DNA from: Eudromia elegans
Lineage: Eukaryota > Chordata > Aves > Tinamiformes > Tinamidae
NCBI GenBank assembly: GCA_003342815.1
Contig: PTEX01000137.1
Span: forward strand, 1,151,564 to 1,215,563
Length of the DNA stretch: 64,000 nucleotides
Reading direction: 5' to 3'
The position numbers were made by a program, and so were the translations under genes. This document shows, in pieces, positions 1 through 12,219 of this stretch. How positions within the stretch are numbered: the stretch's first letter is position 1; the number at the start of each line of letters is the position of its first letter. Below the pieces are notes generated by a model. That model ran no database searches. It was given only the letters and a program-made list of their open reading frames with translations, and was not told the origin of the DNA.

Positions 1-67
1 TTGAAGTCGCAGCACTCATAAAGCTGACCAGTGTTGTTTGCGGGTTTGTTTTCTTTCCATATCTCTC
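1..67 (-). CDS. Candidate second coding exon (partial, runs off window)
   Basis: Read on the minus strand, a pyrimidine-rich stretch leads to a CAG acceptor at 70-68. About 33 bases upstream of it lies TGCTAAT, a good branch-point match. From base 67 the frame needed to continue the upstream exon (phase 0) is open for all 22 codons to the window edge and begins ERYGKKTNPQ. This is seen in the sequence; that it is a real exon is inference. An open run of 22 codons is not rare by chance, so the support comes mainly from the acceptor, the branch site and the phase agreement with exon 1. I do not recognise the peptide. Confidence 0.27.
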
Positions 68-412
68 CTGTGCTTTAAGACCAGACAGAAGATGACATTA
101 TTAGCAGGCTGCTCACAAGCACCTAGTAGTTTAGGGGCAGGCTTTTTATTTCTGCTTTCAAGCAGAGATGAAAGATTGTAAAAACCTCTCGTTTTTTTCC
201 TTAGGGAATTACAGCTCACAAAAGTTCTTATAACTCCTTACAGCAGCTATTTTACTACTCAGGGAGGATATTTACTGGGTCACTTTCTTCCTGCAGCCGG
301 CCTCAGTGTTAATAAACGGTGTCTGCGAGTTACTTTATGCTGTTCTTACTTTATTTTGATCTAGCTGTGTGTTTAAGAGGCTAAAGAGAGTGTGTCTTGA
401 TGAGCTACTTAC
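68..412 (-). other. Candidate first intron (345 bp)
   Basis: The minus strand reads GTAAGT at 412-407 and ends in CAG at 70-68, with a TGCTAAT branch-like site about 33 bases before the acceptor. A length of 345 bp is ordinary for a bird first intron. If the donor or acceptor is wrong, the two neighbouring exon calls fall with it. Confidence 0.3.
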
Positions 413-550
413 ACCCGACTCTTGCTCTAGGCCAGAACGGAGAGAGGGCTTTTTTCCTGATTTTTGAAGGACACTGAAAATTGAAACATGGGGCGACTTG
501 CCAAGGTTGCTTTGCAAGTCTCTTAGCTTCTGCTCACTCAGCATTAACAT
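413..550 (-). CDS. Candidate first coding exon of an unrecognised protein gene
   Basis: The minus strand carries an ATG at 550-548, a second in-frame ATG two codons later, and 46 open codons ending exactly at a GGT|GTAAGT donor after base 413 (phase 0). The peptide begins MLMLSEQKLR and is basic and serine-rich, with an LQKSGKKP stretch near residues 28-35. An in-frame TGA sits two codons before the ATG, so translation would have to begin here. The context around both ATGs is weak, with no purine at -3 for the first. A TATA box lies about 62-67 bases upstream of the ATG, leaving a 5' UTR of roughly 35-40 bases. No family is recognised and no domain is visible in so short a piece. The gene would continue leftwards out of the window. 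Alternative readings are a 5' UTR exon of a noncoding RNA or chance. Confidence 0.4.
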
Positions 551-611
551 CTGTCTTCACTAAACTGCTCCTGGCTGCCTGGTATACGCCACGGAGCAAG
601 CTCCAGAGGCA

Positions 612-758
612 TTTATAGAAAGCAGAGCTCCGGAGCGGGGACCTACACCCCCAGAGTCCCCACTGCTAGCACTCTTCCGGTTGAATTAAGGCTCTATTTT
701 ATTCCAGAAGACTCTGTCACAGCTCTGCGTGGTGGCGAGCCTCTAAAATGAAAGATAA
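612..758 (-). promoter_or_regulatory. Candidate TATA promoter of the left-edge gene
   Basis: On the minus strand TATAAATG begins at 617, about 30 bases before a plausible start of transcription near 580-590. Further upstream there is an ETS-type ACCGGAAG (681-674). A GATA-type AGATAA (753-758) reads on the plus strand. Spacing between TATA, the inferred start and the ATG is normal for a vertebrate TATA promoter. The motifs are seen; promoter activity is inferred. Single ETS and GATA matches occur often by chance. Confidence 0.37.
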
Positions 759-3378
759 CAAAAGGGGGAAGAGGCAGCAGGATTCTGCCAAAGGGATCCT
801 GGGGCTGAGTTCTCCCTTCTCAGCTCTACATCCTGTTCAAAAATGTGATATAAAACATAGCAAAGTGGGTTTTATTTTCTTCTTTTCAACCAAGAAGTCA
901 GATATTTTTTGCATACAATTCAAGCTCAGCATGCTATATCCCTTAAGACCAATTACCTCTAAGTGTTCAAATGAGGCATACAGTTATTACAACACCAACT
1001 TAGGGGTTAGCACGCCCAAAACAAGGCAGCCCTGCTGGCCTCCATGGCATGATGGCACAATGTTCTAAGCCTAGTTAACATCCATGGTTACATCTATATT
1101 ACAAAAAGGCAAATCTGCTTTAAAGGAACTCTACATTACCTCACCCAGATGATTTTAGGTGCTATCAATGGCAAAAAATATCACATAAATCCCATTAATC
1201 CCCATTTCAATACCTTGCATGAGCTTACAGGTAACTTAGCACTTTTAGATTTCTGAATCACATCCTTAAGGTAGGAGCGGCATCCTGCTCTCCAATATGT
1301 GCAAAACCAAACGTGCTGTCAATGCCTGGTGAGGAGCAACTTGCCTTTCAAGGCATTTCTCCAGAACATTCATCCTCACATTTGGTGAGGTCCAGCTTTC
1401 CACGAGGTGCTTTGAGGCACTGTGTGCTTACACACCCTCTACAGAAGCAGCAGTGCCTGGATTTATGGAATTACTGGCAGTGACCAGACACATGCTAAGT
1501 TAGTAAACAGATTAATATGTATTAACATACTGCATTTGTTCAAAGTTCAGAACTTGTGTGCACATGTGAACGTGGTATTTATCCATGGTTCTCACCAAGA
1601 GAACTGATTAAAAACAGGATCATGCAAAGTAAGCAGTGTCATAAAAAGAAAGAATTAAAACATTTTTTTTTTACTGAAATACTTTGAATAATGGTTACCT
1701 GATTTAATGGCTCATCAACCTATAACTCTCACATAATCTTCTAGGCTTTGGTGGTTTTATGTTGTAACTTGTAGTTGATGCTGCAAGAAATAACAGCTCT
1801 TATGAAATTATATCTATATTATATTCCATAAAAAGCATCCTTAAGAGAAATCTTAATGCATCTTCCACAAAGATCAAAGGAAGGGAGAAGGCAGTCACCT
1901 GTTGGTTACTTCCTCATGAAGAGATCTCAAAACAGAGACCGTGACATGTTGCTGTGGCACCTTTTGTTTATGTGTTGCCTTGTGATCTTGAAAACTTTGG
2001 TGTATATTCTGCCTCAATACAGGGAGACAGTAAGTTAACTAGGTCACCATTTTATAATAACTATAAAAAGCTCTGTACTGTATGACCCATCACTTCAACC
2101 CACTCCCAGAGCTCTGTTGGGAGCCCAGGAAGGGCTGCCTTCACTCAGAGCTCTGTTTGCAAACCATTCAGAGTCATATTGCCAAGAATTCATTAAAAAG
2201 GAAGCTTCTTCTGAGTTTTATCCCAAAGAAATCCTTCACTTTTTTTGTAACATATTTTTTAATCCAAATCTGGGATGAATCAAGAATGCAAAATTTTTCA
2301 CAGGCAAGGATTTCCAGGGACAGTCCTGTTCCAGCTGGCTGCCTAGAACTCAGCTTTTAGCTTCCAGAAGAGGTGTCTTGCAGGCTGGCCACCAGGAACC
2401 ATCATCAAAACTGATGGAGCTGAGGGGAGGAATTGACATTCACCAGGAAAACAATAAAAAAAGAATTTTTTGCTGAAAATGTTTGTGAAAACTCTTTTCC
2501 CAGCACAAAAACTCCCTGCCAGCTGTAGCATCTGCTCAGTCACTTTCTTAGGGAATAGGCCAGGTAAAAGCTAGGTACTCAAAAGTGCCACAGAGCCGAG
2601 TACTTTTGGAAATGATAGTCAAAATTTCAACTTCAGTTCTTAAAAAAAGCTTCGGTCATTTGTTTTAGTGCCTAAGTAGCAGCTCAAGTCACTGCATAAT
2701 CTAGTGCTTAGCTTGTGAATCTTGCTTTTCTTTAGCCCCCATTAGGCTGCCCCAGCCCCATCAATCAGCTTTGAAATTGTCCTAAGTCCTGCGGAGTAGA
2801 CAGCAATACCATTACCAAGGGCATTTTTAAGCCAAGCATTTCCAGAACTACTTCTGCTTCCTTTCTCAGCCCAGGACAGATTTCACACCTCTTCTTTCAG
2901 GGGATTCAAATCTGAATTTTTAAACCAGATTAATGATTTAAAGTGTTCAGTGTCTTGTCTACCAAATAGTAAGAACCTAGCAAATTGTATCTTTCTCAGT
3001 TTGGATCTGACATGATCACAGATTTTCCAAACCTTATGTAAATATCTTCACAAGTTGGAGGTTAATCAATGTCTCTTTCTCACTTACAGCCTCCCGAAAT
3101 AATATGTATTTATACAACATAGAGCAAACTCAATGAAGAGATGGAAGAAAACAAATCTCAGAATATCTCTTCCTGGGATTTGAGAGGACTTGAAACCAGG
3201 TAGGCAAAGAATTTAAAAGCAAGTGTCTTTCTTCCAATAGAGTATTGATCAATCTAGTGCAGATAGGGAATCCAGTCTTGGAAAATTTGCTCCGTGCGGT
3301 TTTCCATGTAAAATCTGAAGCTTCAAGCATGCCCTCAGTGTGCCAGCTGGCTCGGAATTCGCAAGCCAGATAAGGCAG

Positions 3379-3403
3379 TATTAGATGGACTTCCCATCTA
3401 ATA
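3379..3403. repeat. Inverted repeat, 10-bp perfect arms
   Basis: TATTAGATGG (3379-3388) and its exact complement CCATCTAATA (3394-3403) flank a 5-base loop, ACTTC. No terminator or RNA-gene context is visible. Possibly chance. Confidence 0.6.
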
Positions 3404-3566
3404 AGGTTTACTCACATCTAGAAAGGGTTACCGGGAGTTCCCTGCAGTGATGTCTGAGCTGGGCAGCTATAGACATGCTAGTGGTGGACAGGGAGATACT
3501 GCAGAGGCTTCAGGCATCTACAGGACTGGACAACACTGAAAGTTGGCTTTCGAAGGTCTGAAAGAT

Positions 3567-3599
3567 GAATTTAAGCACTTCTAGCGAATTTAAGCACTT
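3567..3599. repeat. Direct repeat of 14 bp, period 19
   Basis: GAATTTAAGCACTT occurs at 3567-3580 and again at 3586-3599, separated by CTAGC. Most simply a small replication-slippage duplication. Confidence 0.85.
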
Positions 3600-5214
3600 A
3601 CAGATGTTCTTTATGAATCTAGCCTTCACCAAGCCTAAATCTTCTTAGGATGAGCCCAGTGAAAATGTGGATCAAAGAAATATCTGACTGAAGTATTCTC
3701 TGGAAGTATCATGAAGTGCTTTGTAGTAACTCCATAAATAGATGGTGACACCCCTAGCATCATTTGTCTGTCTTTTCCAGTTAAGCACTTCAGAGTTTCC
3801 CAAGGTAAATATTAATATTTTAGAAATGAAATACTAACATGCACAAAATCCTTTCCAACCTTTCTGCTTATATAGCTATCATTTTTAGTGAGGTCACAGC
3901 ATCCAGTTTTTTATAATAAAAAATAAGCAGGAGAAGTAGTTTTACTCATGTCAAAACTTGAATGCAATTTTATGTTTTTCTTTGACTTACCCTATAAATA
4001 TTTTTACTACAACTTTCAAAGTTTATGAGATCTCTAAGACTTGTAAAGAGGTTGAGTAACTGGAAACCAAAGACTAATACCTACCACAGGGACTTGGGGA
4101 TTTTTCTTAAGCAAGCTATTTATTAGTATTAACAAAGGGTATTTTACCAATGATCTGTTTACAAAATTGAATATTATTTTACCTTTCCATTCCAGTGTAA
4201 ACAAACCAACAAGGACGGACAAACAAAGACCAGCACCACAAAGCCTGAAGGGTTTTTTAAGGGATCTTTTCTCAGGTTGCAATATTCTGACATTATCCTC
4301 TTAAGCTGAGCTTCTACAGTTGAAATGCTATTGAGGCCAAGTGCAACTAGGGAGCTACAAATCACAGGACCACTGAACCACAGGAAAGAATAGAGTTAGC
4401 TGTTTCTTGTGGATGCCTTTGACGAGCTGTGTCCTTTTTCCTGTTTATGAGTCACTACTCATCAGGAGACTTTATCTTTTCTAATGCATTTACTATCTAT
4501 AATTATAGTTGCAACAGTTACCCAACCATATAAAAAATTGTTACCGTGCCTGAACATGACCAGGACCAGCTGTATCACAGGGCAGGAGATAGAAAACGAT
4601 CTGCCCTGACCACAAGAGAACATGCAAGTTTCAGCCCATCCTCTGGCAGAGCTGAGAAGAGTTCTGTGTCATTGCTTACTTGCTAGTCACTATTTTGTTT
4701 CTCCTCCCAAACTATCATTTACTGACTGAAGATTAACTATTCCAAAAATTTTGTGTAAGCAAGAAACCCATCATTTTGTTTAAACATTTGGCCATAGACA
4801 TTAAGTGAGTAATTTGGGTCCAGTTGAGGAAGTAGTCAAAATACACACAAACTTTGGTTAAAACAAGAAGGGCAGCAGGCTGGGTGCATCCTTCAAGGCC
4901 ATGCCCAGGTTGTCCTGTCTCGTGGCCACTTTCAGAGTCACTTTCAGGGGCTGAGGATGCCTAGTCCTCAATTGCACTCCTGAGGGCAGCTTCTGGTCTA
5001 CCACCACAGCTGCTCTGGACTCTGCTTGTAGTCCTCTCTCTTTTAGGGATTAAGCAATTAAGATTTAACGGGGATTGAACCTTGCTCATCCATAAGACTC
5101 AACATCAGATTTATCACATAGTTGTCCGCATTAGGTAGATAGGAAGTTAAATTATATGCCAAAGAAGGTGAGGAGGTTCTCTACTGTCTGAAAAGCAAAG
5201 AACTCAAGCTATCT

Positions 5215-5285
5215 TTATATATTTATTTGTCTATATATGTATAGTATGCATTTTTATATATCGTTATCATTATATATATACATCA
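5215..5285. repeat. TATA-rich low-complexity tract
   Basis: Imperfect TA-rich repetition with runs of TATATA interrupted by other bases. It is the reason for a short, compositionally biased frame (5237-5431 plus) that is not a gene. Confidence 0.7.
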
Positions 5286-5444
5286 CACTATCTATATCTA
5301 GATTCTTATCCATTGCTGTCTCAGGATCTTATTACTTTGGTCGCACAGCAGCCATGGCCAGACCTCCTATTTTTCAGGTTGCACAGCATTGCATCAGTTT
5401 ACACGCTACATTCATGAGAAATGAGGACTGAGGGATCGTAAGAG

Positions 5445-5650
5445 GATGTTTATGCTGACCACCTGTCTCGTGCCTGGATCAAGTAAAATTAGATCCTCCA
5501 TGACAGATAATGGGTCTAATCTGCTCTTAAACTTGCCCATTGGTGAGGATTTCACCACTTTAGCGCAGTGTTCTGCCATCCAAAATACAGGAAAGAAGTT
5601 CCTCTTGTTCATCCCTTTGTTGCTGGAGCTTGTTACACGTTTTCCTCATG
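5445..5650 (-). mobile_element. Ancient CR1/L3-like LINE relic, 3' part
   Basis: Read on the plus strand, this stretch follows the order of the antisense 3' end of old CR1/L3 elements. A degenerate 'ACC..CTG...GCCTGGATCAA' block comes first, then GACAGATAATGGGTCTAATC, a CTGCTCTTAAACTTGCC block, and GAGGATTTCACCA followed by GGAAAGAAGTTCCTC. The minus-strand frame still shows a trace of the ORF2 C-terminus (a GKFKSRLD piece comparable to EIFKTRLD in the young CR1 at 17.4 kb). It is strongly diverged and the boundaries are approximate. The comparison to the family is from memory, not from a search. Confidence 0.65.
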
Positions 5651-5652
5651 GA

Positions 5653-5679
5653 TTGAAATGCCAGCGCCTGGCATTTCAA
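5653..5679. repeat. Perfect 12-bp-arm hairpin with 3-base loop
   Basis: TTGAAATGCCAG (5653-5664), loop CGC, then the exact complement CTGGCATTTCAA (5668-5679). It lies just beyond the old CR1-like relic. The stem is too short for a microRNA precursor. It may be a chance inverted duplication or a cruciform-forming site. Confidence 0.8.
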
Positions 5680-8600
5680 GCTTGGAAGCCTAGGTGTGAG
5701 ACAGGAAGTGGGCCTTAATGCTGTAAAGTTAAAAATAAGATTAAAACTGTGAGTTTAAAGTGTCTACTATTTCAATATACACTTCATCTACTTCAGTTGC
5801 AGCCTGAGGAAGGGAAAAGGACAGCCAGAATCACGTCCAAAATTGGCTTTGCTAGCAAGGAAAGCATGTGTGGAACTGCAGCCTTCTTGCCATGATCTGA
5901 TCTGCTCAGCACAAGTGCCATGGCTGCCATCAGGGTAATCATTCGTACGAGCAGCGGTGCCTGCACATCTCTATCCAGGCAGCTGAGCAGATTTGGAGCA
6001 GCGGCTTCCTGCAGTTTCTGATTGCATGGCAGCTAAGAAGCCAGAGGAAGAGAGCAAGCAGACCTTACTGAGGAGTGGATTTACCCAGTGGGCATTCTGA
6101 GAGAAATACTGAGAGAAATTGCTAACGGAGACAGGATCGTGAGCTTTCTGGATGTGCCAGTCTTTCTTCACTGGCTGTGTGGAGATAGATACTACATGAG
6201 TCGTGTGGACCAGCTGCGTTGATGGGCAGCATTACAGCAAGTTGTAAAATACTCATTTTCCCTCTCCCTTTTGAGAGGCCAGTCCCCTCCTCTCATTTTG
6301 AAGTTTGCTTCAGGGTGGGGGTAGGCTTTGAAAACACTTTTTTGTTTGCATAATCCTTGACATGAGAGCAAGTATTCTCGGTGTTAGATGGCAGCATTCA
6401 ACCAATCAGTAATTGCACTTACTACACATCCCATCTCTTCTTCTGCACAGACATTGGGCAGATTCCAGACACGGATCACTAACAACACAGAGGAAGAGTT
6501 GCACCCCGAATGCAAAGTGCAGGTAGGAGGAAAAGTGGTATTGCTATCAAATTGGTGTGGGTAGTCCCTGGTGAACACTTGCGCCCTGCTACCCTTTTCT
6601 TACATGTCCATCTGGGCCAGCATAAAAGCTTACTCTACAGCTAATAGGATTCCATGGTAATTGTTCTGCTACAATAAACATGCCCAACATGAAGCACACC
6701 AAACTTTCTGGCTTCTGTGGTACCGATTCCTGAAGGAGATCATAACAGGGTGAGAGGAGAAAGAATCAGAAATAACTCCGGAAAGAAATTAACAGGATTA
6801 GCTTGGTGACTGATGATTGTGAGATTTGATATCACAGGAAAATTAACATTTTAAAGGCTGGTCAAGCAGAAAAAGAAAAGCTCCCAGCTCTTTCTAAAAT
6901 AAGCAGTCTTTGCAGTGCACATGTCCCCATACAATTGTACAGCAGCACAGGACAGCTTCTACTGCTCCTGTTCACAGCCTTACTGGGGTTTGTGCACTAG
7001 TGCCTTCGTCTCCTGTGCTTCTCCAGAGCATTCTTCTTCATTGACTCACCAACAACAGTGCCCTTTCTGCCCATTTCTCTGTGCACAAGGGTTTTGGTGA
7101 CACTCCTGCAGGCAAGGGTGGACATGCAAGTTTCAGAAGAGCCAACCAATTCCAGGATCTACGAAGGGGATCCACAAAGGGTTATTGTGATTGCTGTGAA
7201 GTCACTGCTTTTTGGTTTTGAAAAGGAACATTTTCTGGCTACCTGCCACCATTTAAGCAGAGATGACATCTGGTCAAGATGACCATGTAGCAGTGGAGGG
7301 CACATAGGTACAAAGAAAAGCTGACAGGTGTGAAGCAATGTGGTGAGGCAATCACAGGAGAACTGCCAAAAGAAAAATAAGAATGTGCCTGTAAACTGAA
7401 AGTAAACATATTCCCTTCGAAGTGGAACTACTCCTGCTCAGGAAGGTTTATTTACTGCAAAGGAGGCCAGTAGCACATAAGAAGAGAGTTCTCTTTTATG
7501 GCACCTTGTACACACAGTCTGGAGTTTATCCAGTGTGATGCTACTGGTTAGCTTGCTGTCAGGATCTTCTTGTCCTTTGTACAGGGTCACTGAGTTTGTC
7601 ATGAACTGACCGAAATTCGTGTCTTTAGAATGTATTTTTAGAGGTTAAAAACATGCTTGTTTTTCTATGCATTTTGAATCCAAAAAAGATTCAGATGATT
7701 TGCCTCAGACATTCCAAAAGAAAAAATAAATCTCCTGTGGCTTCTCATTACATATTAAGCATTTCAAGTCCAAGATAAGTTTGGGGTTTTATGTTTGGTG
7801 GCAAAGTTAGAAAGTATTTCAGTCCAGTTTTAGAAAATAGCACTACCTATAACCTCAACCCCAAAGTTTGCAATTCCAAGTTTAGCTCATTCTGGTCTTT
7901 ATTCACAGAATAAGCTAAATAACTAGTTGCTCCCTAAGTGCTACTTTAGGTGGTAAAGTCCAAAATGTAGACTCCCTAAGCCATAACTCATCACCACGTG
8001 TATTTCCAGCAGTGGAGTGCTCTGCATGACTAAATAGAAATTTTCTGGGCATGCTTTTCTGAGCTTCACAGTTTCTCATTTTTAGATTGTGCCCCTTCAC
8101 ACAGAGCAAAGCCTCTCACCTTGCATTGCAACAGGGTTTGGATGTCACGTTTCCTTCCATCCAAATACCGACTGCTGTTCTTCGAAGTCAGACACTGCCT
8201 CAGCCTGTAAGGTGGGAGCTTCACCCAGGAAAAGTTATAATAGTTGAGCTTTTTCCTGGAACATGCCTGAAATGGATCCAAGTCCTTTTTGGCTGCTTTG
8301 GGATTTCAGCCAAGGTGTTGGGCACTACTAACAGATGCTGACACAGCTGAACAACTAGAACTGAGGGGACAGCGAGGAAATGGGGAGGTGATGGTGAGGA
8401 GGAATAGGATAACTCAATATCCTCTCTGCTGTATTATCATATTTCTGCTTATTCCCGCTGGTCTTTCTTCACTAGTGATATCCTGGACTATATCACTGTG
8501 CCACTTTCTGATATGTCTTTGATTACAGACATTGTGATTTATTGAGGTAGATATAGCCTGGGTTCACTTGAAAAAAGGATCTTTGATCTTGAGAAGAGGA

Positions 8601-11397
8601 AGAAAAAACAGGAATTACTTTGAGTAAAAAGGTATTCAAGTTCTGTGGGAATGCTAAGACAAAGAAATTCATTTGCTTCAATGTTTATTATTTTGCCTGC
8701 ATGTACACATTCTCAGTGCTACCAAAACAGTAAAATGAGGTTAATTTCACAGTTTTTTGAGCTTCTTTGGATCTCTTTCATCCTTTTACCTGTGTATGTT
8801 CTGCAAGACAGCAAATTCTCAATCCCTATCCCCAATAAGGCTGGGGCCTCAGAGATCTGGTAAGATTCATGCACAGAGGGGATGTTTAAGCAGCCATCTT
8901 TCTTTACAGAGGAAGAGGAGAGTAAAGCAAAACAGGGATGTGCAGCTTTAGGGAGTTCATTCCACCAAACTGAATGTTTGCCATATGCACAGCCTTTTCA
9001 TGCTTCCCTCACTCCATAGGTAGCAGAGTTACCTTTTCTGTCTGGCATGTTTCCAAGTCACAGGAACTCTAGTGCTAGTTCACTGAATTCAGTTTATTTT
9101 GCCCGAGGTCTCCAGGTCTCACTGTAACACCTACAGAAAGCAAGATACCAAGTTAAAGTGAGAGACAAAAAGACGAGTGCTACAATTTTAGTAATAGTCA
9201 CCAAACTCCTCTTAGAGTCAAAAATTAATCTACTGGTGTGTCTCACTGCCAACCTTTTAGTATTCCTATAACTCAGTCATGGTCTCTAATAGCAAACAGA
9301 ATAATAGTATCCAGAACACAAGCTTGGCTTCCATTACCAATTGACATTAAATAAAGGTCAAGTTCTGCTTCCTCTGAACTCAATGTCAAAACCCTAATTA
9401 ACTTCAATAGCAGCTAGAATGGACCCCAAAGAGTTAACAGTAGGATAGAGTAGGATAGAAAGCAGAAACAAAGTAAACTCTTAATCAAAAAATTATGGCA
9501 GACTGTTAAGGACAAACTCCCTGGGACTGTAGAGTTCCAAACAGGAGCACAATTTTGCACGCCACTACCTTTAGATTCTTTGGTATTATAAAAGAGACAA
9601 AATTTGTAACCTTTTGAGTATCAGAAACAATGCATTCCAGTATGCATATCATTTTAGTTACTTACCTTGTGTGAGTTACAGGACTTTTTCACTTTTTGGA
9701 AATTACTCAGCTGAGTCATCGCTGAAAATCCCTGTTCTAAAATGTATTTTCCCAGCCAATCCAAGCTATCTCATTTTATTTTAAAAATGAGAAAGAAGTG
9801 TGAAGTCTACCATAGAGCCATTAGCTTCTGCTGTCCCATGGCTATCTCGTACCATGTGGGAAGAAAATGCAGGTGAGCACTGTGTAGTGAGAAGTTCACT
9901 CAGAGATGTTGGTACTTTGGAAGAATCTCAAGTCTCTTGGAGATGACTGCACTGCATGGAGTGGAAAAGCTAGAACAGAACCAGTCCCTCAAAACTATCA
10001 TCACCTTCGTCCCCACCTCCTGCTGCGCAGCAGCACACTTGAAGACTGAGGCCCTCGTAGATTTCAAGGCAGTCCGACTCTCACTGACTTTCAGAAAGCT
10101 TTTATCTGATCTCCCATCAGTACCTCGGTACAACATGCTGGGTACTGCAGTACAACGGAACCACATCAAGCGGTCTTCAAGAAGGTGTAGAGCACCAACA
10201 CCGAACAATAATGTGTGTGATACAGATAATAATGTCTGTGTCTGCTTCATTTCTGAGATGGTGCACAGCCTAGTGCATCATTTTGCGTGTGCAAGATTGG
10301 TACCGATTAAGTCTGCATTATGCTTTTTATTCTAAAGGATTCAAGTAGGGAATTTATCCATAAACTTTCCAATTTTTGATCTTTTACAGGCAAATATTTC
10401 TATGAGGAAAAGCAAAACATTTTATTCTATTAGTTTGTTTCTGCTGTAACTGATGTGCCCGCTAATTTGCAAAACCATCTCTTCAGATGTCACCACTTTG
10501 CATCATCAAGCTCATAAGCAAGTGAGTGCTGTGACTTGCATTTGAGTTGGTGTGGCCAAAGGCATAGCTATGTCCCATTTCTTCACTTTCAGTGCTGGTA
10601 CTCAGACAGTAAAACTGTGCTTGCCCAATATCCAGTAACTCTAAAGAATCCCAATTCTGCATGACTGCATTTGCAGTCAGTGGGATTGGAAAGTGCTTCA
10701 GGGAGTTTTATACTAGGACAGCCTCTTATCGGTCTTTAGAAAGCTGAGCAGGTCAAGGCTCTGCCTGCTAACCGAGATCAGGCAAATTGCTCCTCATGCT
10801 CCTAGAAAGCTCTTGAGAAGTTGTGGGTGAAGGAAGCCTTCCTGTCACAGGCTTGTTCCCCTCTCAGTCATTTTGCTTTGTCCCTCTGAACCAAAGGACT
10901 TCTCTGCAGCGCTCTGAGTGTGGAGGTGCAGATCACATTGCACTGAGAACTGTAGTTCTTTAACATACTTCTGGTCAATGAAAAAAAAAAATGTCAAATA
11001 CAAAAATTGAAGAGGAGCTAAGAGGGAATAGAGGTAAGATACCATGGCTGATTTGCCCCAAGTTCCTCAATATCCTTGACATAGTTTTGAACTCAGAATG
11101 TTGTACAGCACAACTGTAAATAATATACCAGTAGAATGATTAAAGGTGAAGTATCAGGGCATGTCTGTCTAACTTGCATTTTTTATTTTAAATAAAGATT
11201 GTCTAAAATTTCAAAGACAAGACATTTACAAACCTCATCTGACACTGAGCAAGCCATAAGGTTACTGGACACCTTCAACAAGTAAAAGCGAAGTATTTAG
11301 GTTCTCATGTAGATGGTTGGACTCTCTCTATTTGGTCGATTACTTCCTATTATCCGTTTGACTCCTTTAGCCCTTCATCTGCATTGCTCCTCTTGAG
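5680..11397. other. Noncoding stretch, no gene recognised
   Basis: No recent transposon, RNA gene or recognisable exon is seen. The largest frames lie on opposite strands over the same bases (9900-10250 minus, 116 codons; 9937-10335 plus, 132 codons) and match no family I know. A 10-bp tandem pair TAGGATAGAG/TAGGATAGAA sits at 9441-9460. Confidence 0.55.
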
Positions 11398-11431
11398 TTT
11401 TTTTTTTTTTTTTTTTTTTCTTTTTTTTTTT
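11398..11431. repeat. Interrupted poly-T tract (T22 C T11)
   Basis: A run of 22 T, one C, then 11 T. On the minus strand it is an A-rich tract. I see no retrocopy upstream of it on that strand, so a simple homopolymer expansion is the likeliest explanation. Confidence 0.95.
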
Positions 11432-12147
11432 GAATTGCAAGCTCTTTCAATGAAGCTTTAAGGTTTGGGGTCTGTTCAATTAATAATTCATATTTTCCCT
11501 CCATAAAGCACACATTCAATGATGACATCAAACAACATCTTTTACTGGGAGAACATTGATGATCTTTAATCATTTTTAACAAATCAAATAAAGATTTGTG
11601 AGTTAAAAAAGCAAACCTTAGTCCAGAGTGAATTAAAACTTTCTGAAAATGAGCACTAACAGACAGTGTATGTACCAGATGTACCAGGCCATTGTATGCA
11701 AAAGCTTCTTGTAAATTAGTAAATCCAATTATGTTGTTCTTTTTTTTTTTTTTCCCATTGCAACTTATAAAGGGTCTCTGTTTTACTTCTTGTACGCTAA
11801 TTTGAGTCCATATTGTATTTGCATAACATCTCTATTTCAGCAGTTGACTTTTTGAAGATAATTAATCATTAATTCCTGCAGTCACTCCATCAGGTCCTGG
11901 GCAAAGCTAAGCTGCAGCACAATGGGGATCATTCCTTATGCATTCTAGGACTAGGAAGGATAGGTGTTTTGGACTAGACTTCATTTTGTTGGCTTAATCC
12001 AATCTACTTGAACTTTGAAAGAAGTCAGAATTTCAAGCATTTCCTTGTGGATTAATTTAAACTATAAATATGTCTGTGTGTGTGTATATAGTATACATTA
12101 TAATAAGAAGAGATAATTTTAATAATAATTATTGTTAAAAGTATGTG

Positions 12148-12219
12148 CATTATATATTCTATATATGTGTACATATATATGTGTACATTATATATTCTAT
12201 ATATGTGTACATATATATA
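12148..12219. repeat. AT-rich tandem repeat, two copies of a 38-bp unit
   Basis: The unit starts CATTATATATTCTATATATG and recurs from 12186. The second copy is truncated at its right end. A short TGTGTG/TATATA tract precedes it near 12070-12090. This is a minisatellite-like duplication within low-complexity DNA and likely polymorphic. Confidence 0.9.

Larger units (their letters stand above)
760..5440. other. Noncoding stretch, no gene recognised
   Basis: Open frames here are short (the longest, 748-1068 plus, is 106 codons) and show no domain, so I treat them as chance. The stretch holds a 10-bp-arm hairpin (3379-3403), a 14-bp direct duplication (3567-3599) and a TATA-rich low-complexity patch (5215-5285). 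No recent transposon is visible. If the left-edge gene is real, this is its upstream region. Confidence 0.6.

Noticed and set aside
748-1068. 106-codon plus-strand frame
   Set aside because: No domain, low-complexity lysine/phenylalanine runs, no splice or promoter context.
9900-10335. Opposite-strand frames of 116 and 132 codons
   Set aside because: No recognised family on either strand and length within chance expectation.
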